Source: an uncultured Collinsella sp. (GTDB lineage Bacteria > Actinomycetota > Coriobacteriia > Coriobacteriales > Coriobacteriaceae). Taken from it: a stretch of 59,899 nt of DNA. Positions 8,332 through 17,200 of the stretch are shown here, one piece after another (position 1 is the first letter of the stretch; each line of letters starts with the position of its first letter). A program made the translations under genes and the position numbers. Location: the NCBI GenBank assembly GCA_934668875.1, contig CAKUON010000013.1:1-59899 (forward strand), in the 5' to 3' direction. The notes below the pieces were generated by a model. The model searched no databases. It had not been told where the DNA came from and saw only the letters and a list, made by a program, of their open reading frames with translations.

Positions 8332-8709
8332 ATGAGCTTCGAATACGATATCCCCTGCGTGGCCACCACCCGGTTCGGCGCCGAGGTCCCGATTTCCCTC
8401 AAGATCGCCAAATCCTTCAGGGACAAGGCGATCGGGTATATGGGCGCCAAGTCAATCGGCAAATCCACCGGCATGGTCTACGCAAGGGGCAGGTCGCTCC
8501 ATACCCTGTTCATGCGCGTCCCGATTGATGTCTGCTGGATTGGCCGTTTCGACCCCTCAGATCAGTTCTGGCCGGTAGTCTCGCTCGATGCCTCAGTCGC
8601 CCCCTGGCGCATCCTTTTCGCACCGCGGGGGGCCGTGGGCGGCATCGAGGTCGCGCCCGGGACGTTCACCGAGTCGGACCGCCCGATCTCTATCAGGAGA
8701 CTCGATTGA
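8332..8709 (+). CDS. DUF192 family protein
   Basis: A 125-residue protein with the DUF192 pattern: an N-terminal strand region, KAIGYMGAKS (equivalent to the usual GLM box), HTLFMRVPIDVCWIGR (equivalent to FWMKNTxIPLDI) and a C-terminal VGGIEVAPGTF. DUF192 proteins are small beta-rich proteins of unknown function and are sometimes found beside tad genes. Here the RBS GGAG lies before the ATG at 8332, ten bases after tadC, and the stop overlaps the next gene, which suggests it is part of the pilus operon. Confidence 0.7.
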   Translation: MSFEYDIPCVATTRFGAEVPISLKIAKSFRDKAIGYMGAKSIGKSTGMVYARGRSLHTLFMRVPIDVCWIGRFDPSDQFWPVVSLDASVAPWRILFAPRGAVGGIEVAPGTFTESDRPISIRRLD

Positions 8710-10199
8710 ACCAAATTAAGGTAGCGAAGATCGTACGCTGTGCCTCAGCGGCGCTCGCCGTCATCCTGTCAATGGCCGTTATGGCCTTGATTCCCACCAT
8801 CAGGTCGGCGGGGACGCTTGATACGGACGGATGGTTCCTTCTGGCCTCGGGGCGCGTGGTCGTCGAATCCGGCATCCCGAGTACGAACCCATTCACCGCA
8901 ATCGCCGGCCAGGGAATCGTGCTCCAGCAGTGGCTGCACGACGCGTGGCTCTACCTGTGCTGGAAGGCCGCGGGCTACGTGGGCGTCGCCGTCTCCGTGG
9001 CGGTACCCGCCGCACTCGCCCTGTGGGCCTATACCGGCACCGTTTCCAGGCTGGCGCAAAACGCACGCTACCCCTGGGCACCGCTGCTAATCGGTGCGCT
9101 CGGCTTTACCCTCATGGCCTCGTATCTGTCCATCCGTCCGTCCCTTTGGACGGCAGCGCTGCTGTTTAACACCATCTCTACGTGCCTAGAATGGCGACGT
9201 GGCGCCAGCTCTCATTACCTTCTGGCACTCCCGGTCGTGTCGCTGCTGTCTGTAAATCTGCAGGCGGCGCTTTGGCCCTTGTCGGCCGCTGCCGCCGCGT
9301 GCTTCCTGCTTCCGGAAGAGGACGAGATCTCGCTCGGCGAGAGTGGTGAGACAGTTCGCTCATGGGCGCGGTCCAGGCTGCCGCTGCTTGCGGCGATTGC
9401 CGGAATGGCAGCGGAATCCCTTGTCAACCCGTATGCAATCGACGGCTCGCTCTATGTGCTCCGCTCACTCGGTGCAGCATCGTACGGTGGGGTCATCCTC
9501 GAGCTGAAGCCGGTATGGGCGATGCCGGCGGCAGCCCTGTTCTGGTGCGTTGCGATCCTCGCGGCAACCATATCGTGCGCCCTCGCGCGCCGGTTCCCGC
9601 CCAGATGGCTTCTGGCTTTTTGGCTGGCGTCCGCAATCGCCGGGGCGCTCGCCGTCAGGTGCCTCTGGATAACGTGGACTGTCTCGTTTCTGACCGTCGC
9701 GGTATCTGCTGGGCGTAAGGACGAACCCGAGCCCCAAACATATCGTTTGCTCATTGCAGGCAGGCTGGCCTTGAGCTTTGTCTTGGCGCTCTCCGTCATC
9801 AACAGCGGACTCCACTCAATCGAGCCCAAGACAAGCGGGGTGGAATCCGGTTGGTGCGGTATAGATGCGGATATGGGGCAGATCGTCGAGGCCCTGGGCG
9901 ACAACCCCGGCCGCATATGGTCCGAGGACGTCTCCGTGATGAATTATCTCGAATGGGCCGAGGTGCCCGTGACATACGATATGCGACCTGAGATCTGGTC
10001 TGAGGCTATCGCAGGGGACAGCGCTGCCAATGACTACCGACTCTACGTTGACAGCCTGGGAGGCGGCTTTGGGCGCCTAAGGGAGGATGGCTGGGCATGG
10101 GCAATCGTGATGGACTCCCATGGGAAACGCCTGGAGAAAGCCTGTCCCGGTGCAGAGAAGACGGCGAGCGGCAGGGGATACGCGCTCTATCGGTTGTGA
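8706..10199 (+). CDS. Polytopic membrane protein, GT-C glycosyltransferase-like
   Basis: A 497-residue protein with about ten hydrophobic segments. After the first helix an extracytoplasmic loop reads DTDGWFLLASGRVVVESGIP, then TNPFTA and LQQWLHDAWLY. This matches a widespread family of membrane proteins with DTDxWWHLxxGRxIVxxGxIPxxDPF in the first loop, regarded as GT-C-fold glycosyltransferase relatives. The acidic loop residues would be the candidate active site. The TTG start at 8706 overlaps the DUF192 stop and has AGGAG 8 bp upstream. Being last in the Tad operon, it could glycosylate pilin or surface carbohydrate; that is inference. Confidence 0.55.
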   Translation: MNQIKVAKIVRCASAALAVILSMAVMALIPTIRSAGTLDTDGWFLLASGRVVVESGIPSTNPFTAIAGQGIVLQQWLHDAWLYLCWKAAGYVGVAVSVAVPAALALWAYTGTVSRLAQNARYPWAPLLIGALGFTLMASYLSIRPSLWTAALLFNTISTCLEWRRGASSHYLLALPVVSLLSVNLQAALWPLSAAAAACFLLPEEDEISLGESGETVRSWARSRLPLLAAIAGMAAESLVNPYAIDGSLYVLRSLGAASYGGVILELKPVWAMPAAALFWCVAILAATISCALARRFPPRWLLAFWLASAIAGALAVRCLWITWTVSFLTVAVSAGRKDEPEPQTYRLLIAGRLALSFVLALSVINSGLHSIEPKTSGVESGWCGIDADMGQIVEALGDNPGRIWSEDVSVMNYLEWAEVPVTYDMRPEIWSEAIAGDSAANDYRLYVDSLGGGFGRLREDGWAWAIVMDSHGKRLEKACPGAEKTASGRGYALYRL

Positions 10200-10227
10200 C
10201 ATGAAATGGATTGATGGGTGATAACGC

Positions 10228-10773
10228 ATGGGTAGCGTCAACGTCAGCAGAAGGGCCGTTCTGGCCGGTATCGGCTCGATGGTCCTCATGGGATGCGGCT
10301 GCGCCAAGAAGTCGGATAAATCGGACGACTCGAAGAAGAAAAAGAAATCCGAGAAGAGCGAGGACGAGGCGTTCTCCTTCGGAGGCATAGGGGACACGAG
10401 CTCCTCCGATGCCTCCAGGGGGCTTACGGTCGATGGCGTCTACAAGAGGATCGCCACGGACTCGAGGGGCAAGGAGTATCGATTCCTGCTCGTCGGCATG
10501 ACATTCGAGAACAGCCTCGACCATGACGGACGGGCACCGGTGTCCTACGTATCGTGTTACCAAAACGGCGTGAAACTGTCCCATTGCACGAAATACAGCG
10601 ACCCGAACGCCTCGAAGACACTCGAGCCCGGCTACTCGATTTCAGTCTGTACCGCGTTTCTGCTGGAAGACGAGGGCCAGCCCGTGAAGGTGAAGATCAA
10701 ATCATCGAACTCGTCGGATTATGTCTACGAGAACACCTTCCCGATCTCTCACTTGGACTATACAGCCCTCTAG
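10228..10773 (+). CDS. Secreted lipoprotein, DUF5067-like
   Basis: A 181-residue protein with a twin-arginine-like start (SRRAVLAGIGS), a short hydrophobic core and the lipobox LMGC. A Lys/Ser/Asp-rich linker (residues about 26-45) follows, then a globular domain of about 110 residues. The domain has an immunoglobulin-like beta pattern ending EPGYSISVCTAFLLEDEGQ, reminiscent of the DUF5067 lipoproteins of Gram-positive gut bacteria. It probably sits on the outer membrane face. It follows the membrane protein by 28 bp; the RBS is weak. Its end overlaps the end of the convergent gene at 10,770 by 4 bp. Confidence 0.6.
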   Translation: MGSVNVSRRAVLAGIGSMVLMGCGCAKKSDKSDDSKKKKKSEKSEDEAFSFGGIGDTSSSDASRGLTVDGVYKRIATDSRGKEYRFLLVGMTFENSLDHDGRAPVSYVSCYQNGVKLSHCTKYSDPNASKTLEPGYSISVCTAFLLEDEGQPVKVKIKSSNSSDYVYENTFPISHLDYTAL

Positions 10774-11021
10774 GAGTCCTCTCCGGCGCGCACGATAAAG
10801 TACTCATTTTCATCCCTGACGATGAAGCGATGGAAGGGTCTGCCCTTCCACTCAATCTCAACGCTCCAGATACGGGCGAGACTGCCCGCTTTGCGCCCGG
10901 GACAGGGGACAGATGCGCCCGTGGAGCGGACCGGGAACCTACGACCGTCGGAAAGCTCGATCCACCTGAACTTCGGCTCCCTACCGGGCCTCTCCACGAC
11001 GCTAACAGTAACGGGAGTCAT
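10770..11021 (-). CDS. Small conserved protein, beta-barrel-like
   Basis: An 83-residue protein, function unknown. It contains RWIELSDGRRFPV, then IWSVEIEWKG and a C-terminal FIVRDENEYFIVR. This pattern of W-x-DGR-x-F-P-V, a W-x-V strand and a final aromatic-V strand is shared with the protein at 11,389, so the two are probably diverged paralogues. The family resembles small proteins encoded beside error-prone polymerase genes in Gram-positives (recalled from memory, not verified). A copy of the 20-bp motif lies about 245 bp upstream in the same direction. Confidence 0.55.
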   Translation of the reverse strand: MTPVTVSVVERPGREPKFRWIELSDGRRFPVRSTGASVPCPGRKAGSLARIWSVEIEWKGRPFHRFIVRDENEYFIVRAGEDS

Positions 11022-11266
11022 TTTCGCTCCAAAAGAATCTCATGACCATATGAAATTGGAAAGCTGGCCGACGGACACTGCTGCGCAATCATGGCTGTTC
11101 CGGCCTAAATACTGGCAGGTGATCATATATGCTCGCAGCATCATATCTAGTCAGCAGCAGGACCAGTATGCTCTCTGGTCTATTCTTTGCCATAACCGTT
11201 CGGCCCATTCTTACAGGGGTTTCCATAAGGTAAGAATCCCACTGTTGAAGCTCTCGCGCAGGGCTG

Positions 11267-11286
11267 TTTGGTGCCATCAGGTGACA
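11267..11286 (-). promoter_or_regulatory. Shared 20-bp motif, copy 3
   Basis: The minus strand reads TGTCACCNNNTGGCACCAAA without mismatch. It points toward the small gene ending at 10,770, whose start codon is about 245 bp downstream. Confidence 0.65.
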
Positions 11287-11350
11287 TCTTAGCTCGCATC
11301 GCAAAGGCTTTTTATTGATTGGCATCAACGCTATGGGATGTGTGATAATA

Positions 11351-11362
11351 GAACACGCGTTC
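11351..11362 (+). promoter_or_regulatory. LexA-type SOS box, copy 1
   Basis: GAACACGCGTTC fits GAACNNNNGTTC. It lies directly after a -10-like TGTGATAAT and 26 bp ahead of the GTG start at 11,389, so a bound repressor would cover the transcription start. Confidence 0.65.
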
Positions 11363-11388
11363 GTTAGTTATTGGCATGAGGAGTCGGC

Positions 11389-11673
11389 GTGGGGAAGAAG
11401 TCAATCAGACTTGTGACGGCACTGGTCGAGTGCCGGCCGGACGGAGAATACGTACCGTGGGGGATCAAATGGTACGACGGCAGAATCTTCCCCTTCGTAG
11501 AGGTCGGTTGGCACGAGCCCCGGTCATGGGTGATGGGGGAGGGCCGTGTGTGCGAGAGCTGGCGCGTAAAGATGGGAGACGGTACCCTGCGCGACATCTG
11601 CCACCACGGCAACAGCTGGTATGTGGTCCATGATCCGGAAAATGACAGACCGGATGAAGGATGGTCTCCGTAA
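11389..11673 (+). CDS. Small conserved protein, probably SOS-controlled
   Basis: A 94-residue protein of unknown function. It shows IKWYDGRIFPFVEV, SWRVKMGDGTLRDI and SWYVVHDPEN, the same strand order as the protein encoded at 10,770. The GTG at 11,389 follows GAGGAG by 5 bp. A LexA-type palindrome lies between the presumed -10 box and the start codon. Proteins with this small beta fold are often coded next to SOS polymerases in Firmicutes; this is recalled, not checked, and no polymerase gene is visible here. Confidence 0.55.
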   Translation: MGKKSIRLVTALVECRPDGEYVPWGIKWYDGRIFPFVEVGWHEPRSWVMGEGRVCESWRVKMGDGTLRDICHHGNSWYVVHDPENDRPDEGWSP

Positions 11674-11689
11674 CCGAGATATCGTATTG

Positions 11690-11870
11690 GCAATAGCCGA
11701 ACTGTGATATGACTCAACTACGTGACAATGTAACTACGCAATAACGCAACTACGGCATAGTGTAACAATGTAATAGAGTGGTTGTGTAATGCCGTAACTT
11801 CTTAAAATGCAAGTATTCGTTAACGTAATTTCGCAGTTATCGGCACCATGATTTTCCAAAGCTGTCCTGG
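11690..11870. repeat. AT-rich degenerate short repeats, left block
   Basis: The intergenic region 11,674-11,996 contains repeated variants of GTAACTACG and GCAACTACG, with CAATAACG and GTAACAATG between them. A similar block occurs at 12,833-12,890, on the other side of the toxin-antitoxin genes. Both include GAACTGTG followed by an AT-rich stretch. Function is unknown. Confidence 0.45.
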
Positions 11871-11954
11871 GTGGCCTTTTTCGTTACAGTTCACATTACA
11901 TGAACGATGGAAGATCAATACATTTATTGTGCACCTCTGCGGTGATCGATGTGC

Positions 11955-11976
11955 TAGAATGTAATACACGTTATAC
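11955..11976 (+). promoter_or_regulatory. Promoter -10 and operator-like palindrome of the toxin-antitoxin genes
   Basis: TAGAAT (11,955-11,960) is followed directly by GTAATACACGTTATAC (11,961-11,976), an imperfect palindrome well placed for autorepression by the ribbon-helix-helix antitoxin. No good -35 box is seen at the normal spacing. Confidence 0.45.
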
Positions 11977-11996
11977 GCATGATTGGGAGGTGCGTT

Positions 11997-12233
11997 ATGG
12001 CCACTGCTACCGCGGCATTGAGGCTGCCCGAGGACTTAGCAATCAGGTACGACCGTTTGGCGAAATCAACGGGACGCACGAAGACTTTCTACATGACAGA
12101 AGCGCTCGCTGCCGAGATTGACAGGCTTGAATACGAGTACGGCTTAATGAAGAAGGTCGAGGATTATAGGGCCGGCAGGCTTGAGACTGTGACGCTCGAC
12201 GAGCTGGAGGAAAGCCTTGGCTTGGCGGATTGA
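11997..12233 (+). CDS. relB: Antitoxin, RelB/DinJ type (ribbon-helix-helix)
   Basis: A 78-residue protein starting MATATAALRLPEDLAIRYDR. The N-terminal strand and two helices (about residues 4-45, ending KTFYMTEALAAEI) are a ribbon-helix-helix DNA-binding domain. The acidic C-terminus (ETVTLDELEESLGL) is the part that normally wraps the toxin. The ATG at 11,997 has GGGAGG 7 bp upstream; a longer in-frame reading from 11,979 has no such site. The toxin gene overlaps its end by 17 bp, and the pair forms a type II toxin-antitoxin module. Confidence 0.85.
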   Translation: MATATAALRLPEDLAIRYDRLAKSTGRTKTFYMTEALAAEIDRLEYEYGLMKKVEDYRAGRLETVTLDELEESLGLAD

Positions 12234-12489
12234 AGTCGATAAGGATGTCCAGCGATCAATGAGAAAGCTGGACAAGCAGATCGCCAAAAGAATTGTGGCA
12301 AAGCTCCATGAGATTTCACAGCTCGAAGACCCGAGGAGCATGGGAAAGGGCTTGACTGAAAATAAGTCTGGTCTATGGCGCTACAGGGTCGGAGACTATC
12401 GGATAGTTGTCGATATCGAGGACGATGTTCTCGTCATCCTTGTTGTCGATGTAGACCACCGAAGCAGGGTTTACAGGACTCGCAGGTAG
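12217..12489 (+). CDS. relE: Toxin, RelE/ParE superfamily
   Basis: A 90-residue protein with the RelE core: WRIEVDKDVQRSMRKLDKQ, DPRSMGKGL, SGLWRYRVGDYRIVVDIEDD and a C-terminal HRSRVYRTR. RelE toxins cut mRNA in the ribosomal A site; the conserved Arg and Tyr residues of the C-terminal half are present. The start is a TTG inside the antitoxin gene, so translation is coupled. A hairpin terminator follows at 12,511. Confidence 0.88.
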   Translation: MAWRIEVDKDVQRSMRKLDKQIAKRIVAKLHEISQLEDPRSMGKGLTENKSGLWRYRVGDYRIVVDIEDDVLVILVVDVDHRSRVYRTRR

Positions 12490-12510
12490 GCTGGTCGACA
12501 CCGCTGACAC

Positions 12511-12541
12511 AACGGGGAGGGTTTTTGACCCTCCCCGTTTT
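12511..12541 (+). terminator. Terminator after the toxin gene (possibly bidirectional)
   Basis: AACGGGGAGGG (12,511-12,521) pairs perfectly with CCCTCCCCGTT (12,529-12,539) around TTTTTGA, followed by TT. The opposite-strand remnant ends right against it. Confidence 0.85.
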
Positions 12542-12830
12542 ACGCTTGCCAACAGGGGTGGCCGTCGTAGGGCCCGCCGTCTGGAAGTCGGTCGTACTCC
12601 CGCGGCCCCGTTTTCAGCAGCTCCTTGGCGCGAGCGAGGTCGTAGCGCACGTCCCATTTGCTGCAGCAATACCAACTCGAATCGCCGTGGCCATAGGTGA
12701 CGGGCTTCCATCGCGTGTCGACGATCGGGACGAACCCCAGGACACACCACCGATAAGTCGTGTTTTCGATGTAGCTGTCCTGCAGGTTGGCCTCGCTGAT
12801 GGTGTCGATGGTGCCACCCCAACGGCATAA
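12540..12830 (-). pseudogene. 3' remnant of an unknown gene
   Basis: The minus strand has an open frame of about 93 codons with protein-like content: TIDTISEANLQDSYIENTTY, then WCVLGFVPIVDTRWKP, SSWYCCSKWDVRYDL and a C-terminal DGHPCWQA before TAA at 12,540-12,542. No start codon or ribosome-binding site is found: the frame runs back into the AT-rich repeat block at 12,833 and beyond. I read it as the truncated C-terminus of a gene, cut at the repeat boundary. The family is not recognised. The longer frame on the same strand (12,373-12,828) is out of phase with this and is a shadow. Confidence 0.5.
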
Positions 12831-12832
12831 CG

Positions 12833-12890
12833 TAGCTACGTGATAACGGAACTGTGCAATATCGTAACTATGTAATTTCTGACTAAATGA
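12833..12890. repeat. AT-rich degenerate short repeats, right block
   Basis: Contains CGTAGCTACGTGATAACG and CGTAACTATGTAA, resembling the block at 11,690-11,870. The two blocks bracket the toxin-antitoxin genes and the gene remnant. Confidence 0.4.
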
Positions 12891-12907
12891 ATTTCCTAAC
12901 AGACGAA

Positions 12908-12932
12908 AAGCCCCTGATCAGGGCAGGGGCTT
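12908..12932 (-). terminator. Terminator of the helicase operon
   Basis: AAGCCCCTG (12,908-12,916) pairs with CAGGGGCTT (12,924-12,932). On the minus strand TTTTCG follows the stem. It closes the leftward operon that includes the helicase. Confidence 0.75.
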
Positions 12933-12948
12933 ACGGATTTGCGAGCTA

Positions 12949-13710
12949 TTAATGTCGCGTTGAACGCTCTCTCATATCGAGCGATTTCTTAAGGTTTTCC
13001 GTATCGGCGACGCTATGGCCCAAAAGCCCATCGAGTCCCGATCTCAGCGCCGCTACATCTGCCGCCGAAGCCCCAGCACGCAGAATCTTCGAATCGAGCA
13101 GCGACCTCATGAACCGTTCCGGAGTCTTTTCCGAGAGAATAGCCTCGACCTCTTTGGAGATTCGGTTCGGGTCTCGGTCTACGGGAATCGTCGGCATCTC
13201 CTTAGCCGAGACGGGGCGTGTGCCGTTATTCCTGAGCCAATACCTGAACTCGATATCGATATCCTCGGGGACCTCGACCTTGATCTCGTTGGCCTTCTCA
13301 TCGATCGCGAGGGCACCGTAGAGTGAATCTCGCTCGGCGTTCTCCACCAGCCCCTCGATCTCGAGGATGCCCATGAGGATGGGGAGCTCCATCAGGCGTT
13401 CATTGCCCGCGCTGATAACCCAGATGCCGCTTGCATCGGAATGACCGGGAAATTCGACGCAGTATCCGTTGTGCGACAGCTCCGGCCATCCGAGCGCGAG
13501 CGCGGCCTCCACCTCATGTGAGACATGGGCCACGGGGGAGATTCCGGCGCATGAGAACGGCTCGACAAAGACGCCTTCAGGACCCTTCTTGTCTTTCAAG
13601 AGCTTAAGCGCAAGATCACAAGGCTTCAGCGGGCGACCTCCGTACTGGGGCACGTATTGCACACTAAACAAAGCGACGTATGGCTCCCCAGAGTCATCGA
13701 CAAGGCGCAT
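12949..13710 (-). CDS. Hypothetical protein of the mobile element
   Basis: A 253-residue soluble protein, family not recognised. The N-terminal half has alternating hydrophobic and charged stretches (YVALFSVQYVPQYGGRPLKP and GYCVEFPGHSDASGIWVISA); the C-terminal 110 residues are acidic and helix-rich. No membrane segment or signal peptide. The ATG is preceded by GAGGAGGA and begins just after the stop of the upstream gene, so it is the last gene of the helicase operon. A terminator follows. Confidence 0.6.
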   Translation of the reverse strand: MRLVDDSGEPYVALFSVQYVPQYGGRPLKPCDLALKLLKDKKGPEGVFVEPFSCAGISPVAHVSHEVEAALALGWPELSHNGYCVEFPGHSDASGIWVISAGNERLMELPILMGILEIEGLVENAERDSLYGALAIDEKANEIKVEVPEDIDIEFRYWLRNNGTRPVSAKEMPTIPVDRDPNRISKEVEAILSEKTPERFMRSLLDSKILRAGASAADVAALRSGLDGLLGHSVADTENLKKSLDMRERSTRH

Positions 13711-13711
13711 A

Positions 13712-14149
13712 TCAATTCCTCCTCATGTTTGCTCGCTTGGGTGCATCATTTGCGGCCCCGTCGATACCGTGATCATTCTTATGGGTACGCTCCGCATCGA
13801 AGGCCCTAACGAGCGCGGGCGCATATTCCTCTGCAAGTGAAGCCGCCTGCAATTTGAACATGCGGGATATAATCCCCACATCCTGCTTCGCCTGCTTGCC
13901 GGCGAGCGCGATTGCGGCCTCGCAGATCTCATTGGTCGTCGGCTCTCTTCCACCGAACTCAGCGAGCTCGTTTTTCACGGTATCAAGCGAACCGCCATCG
14001 TTTCGGGCGTACGCTGCGATATAGGCCTGCTTGAGCGCCTCGACCAGCTTCTCATCGGCCGCGATTCCGGTCTCGGCGCCACCGCCGTCGCGATAATAGG
14101 CTGTCGTGGCCTCCTCGATTGATTCGGCGAGACTTTTCCCTGCGTTCAT
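13712..14149 (-). CDS. Hypothetical helical protein of the mobile element
   Basis: A 145-residue protein rich in Ala, Glu and Lys, predicted mostly helical, with no membrane segment. Contains EAAIALAGKQAKQDVGIISR and ASLAEEYAPALVRAFD. Function unknown. It lies between the helicase and the 253-residue protein in one leftward operon; the downstream gene starts 2 bp after its stop. The RBS is GGAG, about 5 bp before the ATG. Confidence 0.55.
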   Translation of the reverse strand: MNAGKSLAESIEEATTAYYRDGGGAETGIAADEKLVEALKQAYIAAYARNDGGSLDTVKNELAEFGGREPTTNEICEAAIALAGKQAKQDVGIISRMFKLQAASLAEEYAPALVRAFDAERTHKNDHGIDGAANDAPKRANMRRN

Positions 14150-14233
14150 CCCGTCTCCGTTCTCATAAAGCTTTCTTATCTCAAATAGCCCTTGGTTCAG
14201 CCATTCCCTTTGGGGGCTAAGAGAGCCGGACGA

Positions 14234-17200
14234 TTAAATACCGTGTCCACCTCCGTGGGAATGGCCGTTCTCGTCATTTCCTTCATCGAAGTTGGAGGAT
14301 TCCGCAAAGGCGGGACCGTCCTCATCCTGAGCACAGCCCTCGTTCGACTCGGCGCGGCCCTTTTCCAGCTCCTTCTGCTCTAGCTCGGCAAGCTCGGCCT
14401 TCAGGTTCGCGAGATTCTCCTCTCCATCCCATGGCTCAGCTACAATCTTCCTGGCATCCTCGAGCTGTTTGTCGGCGCGCTCCATTAAGGCCCTTGCCTG
14501 GTCTAGACCATTCGCCTCCTTCTCAACAATGCCGTCCATCTGCTGCAGCACGGTATGGGAACCGGATGTGGCCGATGGCAGCATATGCCTCGACCAGTGA
14601 GCCTCGGTCTCACCTTTCACCCTCAGGCCGATGAAGGGGTCGTAGCGGAAGCTGCCGCCCCGTTCCTGAAGTGTCTGCTCCTTCTTCACGACGACTTCCA
14701 ACCCACGGAACTCTCCGATGGCCCTGATGGGGCCGATAGGGCAGTCGTGGGCCGCCGTCTGAATCATCTCGATTGCGTTCGCGCGATTTTGAGCCGACAC
14801 ACCGTTGACCGATACCCTTACGATATCCGAGCCCTTCTCGAGTTCCCTTTGCCTATTCGCGCGGTCAAGGGCATCATGGTCGCGCTCAAGCAGCTCAAAT
14901 ATCCGGCGATTGACCCTGGCAGACGGCTCATAGCGAGATTCGATTTGATGGCGCATATTCGCCACCATCTCGGCATGGGACTGCCTGAGCATAGACTGCG
15001 CCATGATCTCGCTTCTCAGTTCCTGGATCCTCTTGACATCGGGGTTGCCTGACGCCACGGCAGCGAGGTCGGAATAGGAGATTCTCGTCTCATCGATATC
15101 GTCCATGCTGCGCACGGACGGCTTATTCGAGAAGACCTGCCCGATAAAGCGCTGCTTATGCTCGACGGTGGAATAGAGGAAGGAGTCGAAGGTTCCCTGG
15201 GCGACATACTTGTAATCCTTCACCAGATCAAACAGGTTTCCCTGACGCTTGACTCTTCCCAGGCGCTGCTCGAAGTCTGAGGGCCTCCAAGGGCAGTCCA
15301 GGTTATGGATGGCCGCGAGTCTCGTCTGGACGTTCGTGCCCGTTCCCAACTTAGAGGTCGAGCCCATGAGCACGCGCACCTCACCCGTGCGCACCTTCTC
15401 GAAGAGCGTCTCCTTCTTCTCCGGGTTGTCGCCGACATCGCTGACGCACGCAATCTGCTCGGAGGGGATCCCCGCCTCGATAAGGCGCCTTCTCATATCA
15501 TCTTGGATATTCCAATTACCTGATGCCGGGGTCGAGCGGTCGCAGAAGACGAGCTGCGCACCGCGCATGTCAGCCGTCTCGCTCCATATCTTAAATACCT
15601 CCCGCGCGCAAGCATCGCATTTGCCGCCTTCCAATGGTTCCAGCTCTGGATGCAACAGTTTTGGATCGAGGGCGACCTTCATGCCGTCGCCCGTGATTGC
15701 CAGCAGGTTGTCGTTGTCATCGGCGTTTCCGGCACGGACGCGCTCGCCGCGGATGCCGAGCTTCTTAACCTCTTCGACCTGTTCAGGAGTGGCGGGTACG
15801 GTGACATGGATTTCCTCGCAATCGGGCACCTTGAGGTTCACATCCTCCTGCGTGACGATATCCGCAAAGGATCGATAGGCGCTCATGAGCTCGGGAAGGT
15901 TATGGAACTTCGTGAAGCGCTGTTTTAGCTGGAAGCCGTTACCCTCCGGTTTAATCTCCATCGAGTCCTCAATCGTCCCGAACGTGAACGCCCAGGCCGG
16001 AAACGACGATAGGCCCTGCCGTTCGAGAAGCTCAGGGGCGAGGTATCGCTGCAAGTTATACAGCTCGCCCATCGTATTGGTGACAGGCGTGCCCGTGGCG
16101 AACACGATATTGCGCCCGCGGCCGATCTCGCGAAGGTAGCTGCACTTATCGAGCAGGCTCTCACTGCGGTTGGACTTTGAGGAGGCCATTCCCGCGATGT
16201 CGAGGCCGTGGGTCTGGAGATTCTTATAGCCATGCGCCTCGTCCACGAAAAGGAAGTCGAAGCCTATCTCCTCGAATGAAAGCCCCTCGGTCTTCGGGGT
16301 CGAATGGAGACTCGCGAGCTTATCATCGATTTTCTTGGCCTCTTCCTCGAGCCTTTTAACCGAGAAACTTCCACCGTTCGCCTGTGCATCCATCTTAGCC
16401 TGCAGGAATTCTTCCTTTCGGCGTTTGAGATAGATCTCCTTCCGCTCCTGAGAAAGGTCGAGCATATCGAAGCGCGAACCGGATACGATCACGGCGTCCC
16501 AGTCTCCTGCCGCCGCACGTCCGAAAAACTCTCTAACGGAGTCTGCGGAATCCGACTCCGTTTTCCCCATATAGAGGACCCTTGCCCCGGGATAGAGGTA
16601 GGCGAAATCAGATGCCCACTGCTCGGTAAGATGCTTAGGCACTACAACGAGCGGCTTGTTGGCCCGCCCGAGGCGCCGAGCCTCCATGCACATTGCGATT
16701 CCCGTATAGGTCTTACCGGCGCCGACAACATGGGCCACGAGCGTGCCCTCATCAGCTTGTCCGGCACGTGCCACAGCTGCGCGCTGGTGCGGCCTCATCT
16801 CAACGTCGGGATTCATGCCGGGGAATGTGAGGTATGAGCCGTCATACGTCCTGGGGGCCAGACGGTTATATCTGTCGTTGTAGATTCCGCAAAGGACATT
16901 CGCCCGATCCGGATCAGTCCACACCCACTTCTCGAAAGCCGATGAGACAATGCGTCTCCTGTCCCATGCGGCCTTGGTCGCCTGAGGGTCGGGGACCTTC
17001 TTGCCGGTGAATGGGTCCTCCCTGTTCAGCTTCGTCTCGCTGCCGTTGAGAACGGCCGAGACGACTTTGAGGGGAGTGTAGGCGTTGACGCCAAACCTGG
17101 CCAGCACCTCGAGAGAAAGGTCTGTCACATTTCCCGTCAGTCTCCATTTGCCGGTATGGGGCTCATGGGCGACCTCGAACTTCCTCCGCTTTGACGCAGG

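Larger units (their letters stand above)
11022..11388. other. Intergenic region with two regulatory sites
   Basis: This 367-bp divergent spacer holds motif copy 3 (11,267-11,286, pointing left), a LexA-type palindrome (11,351-11,362) ahead of the rightward gene, and an 8-bp inverted repeat, ATTCTTAC and GTAAGAAT, around 11,207-11,237. No gene is convincing in it. Confidence 0.6.

Noticed and set aside
12373..12828. 151-codon minus-strand ORF
   Set aside because: His/Arg/Pro-rich shadow; the neighbouring frame has the protein-like reading and the sensible end at the terminator.
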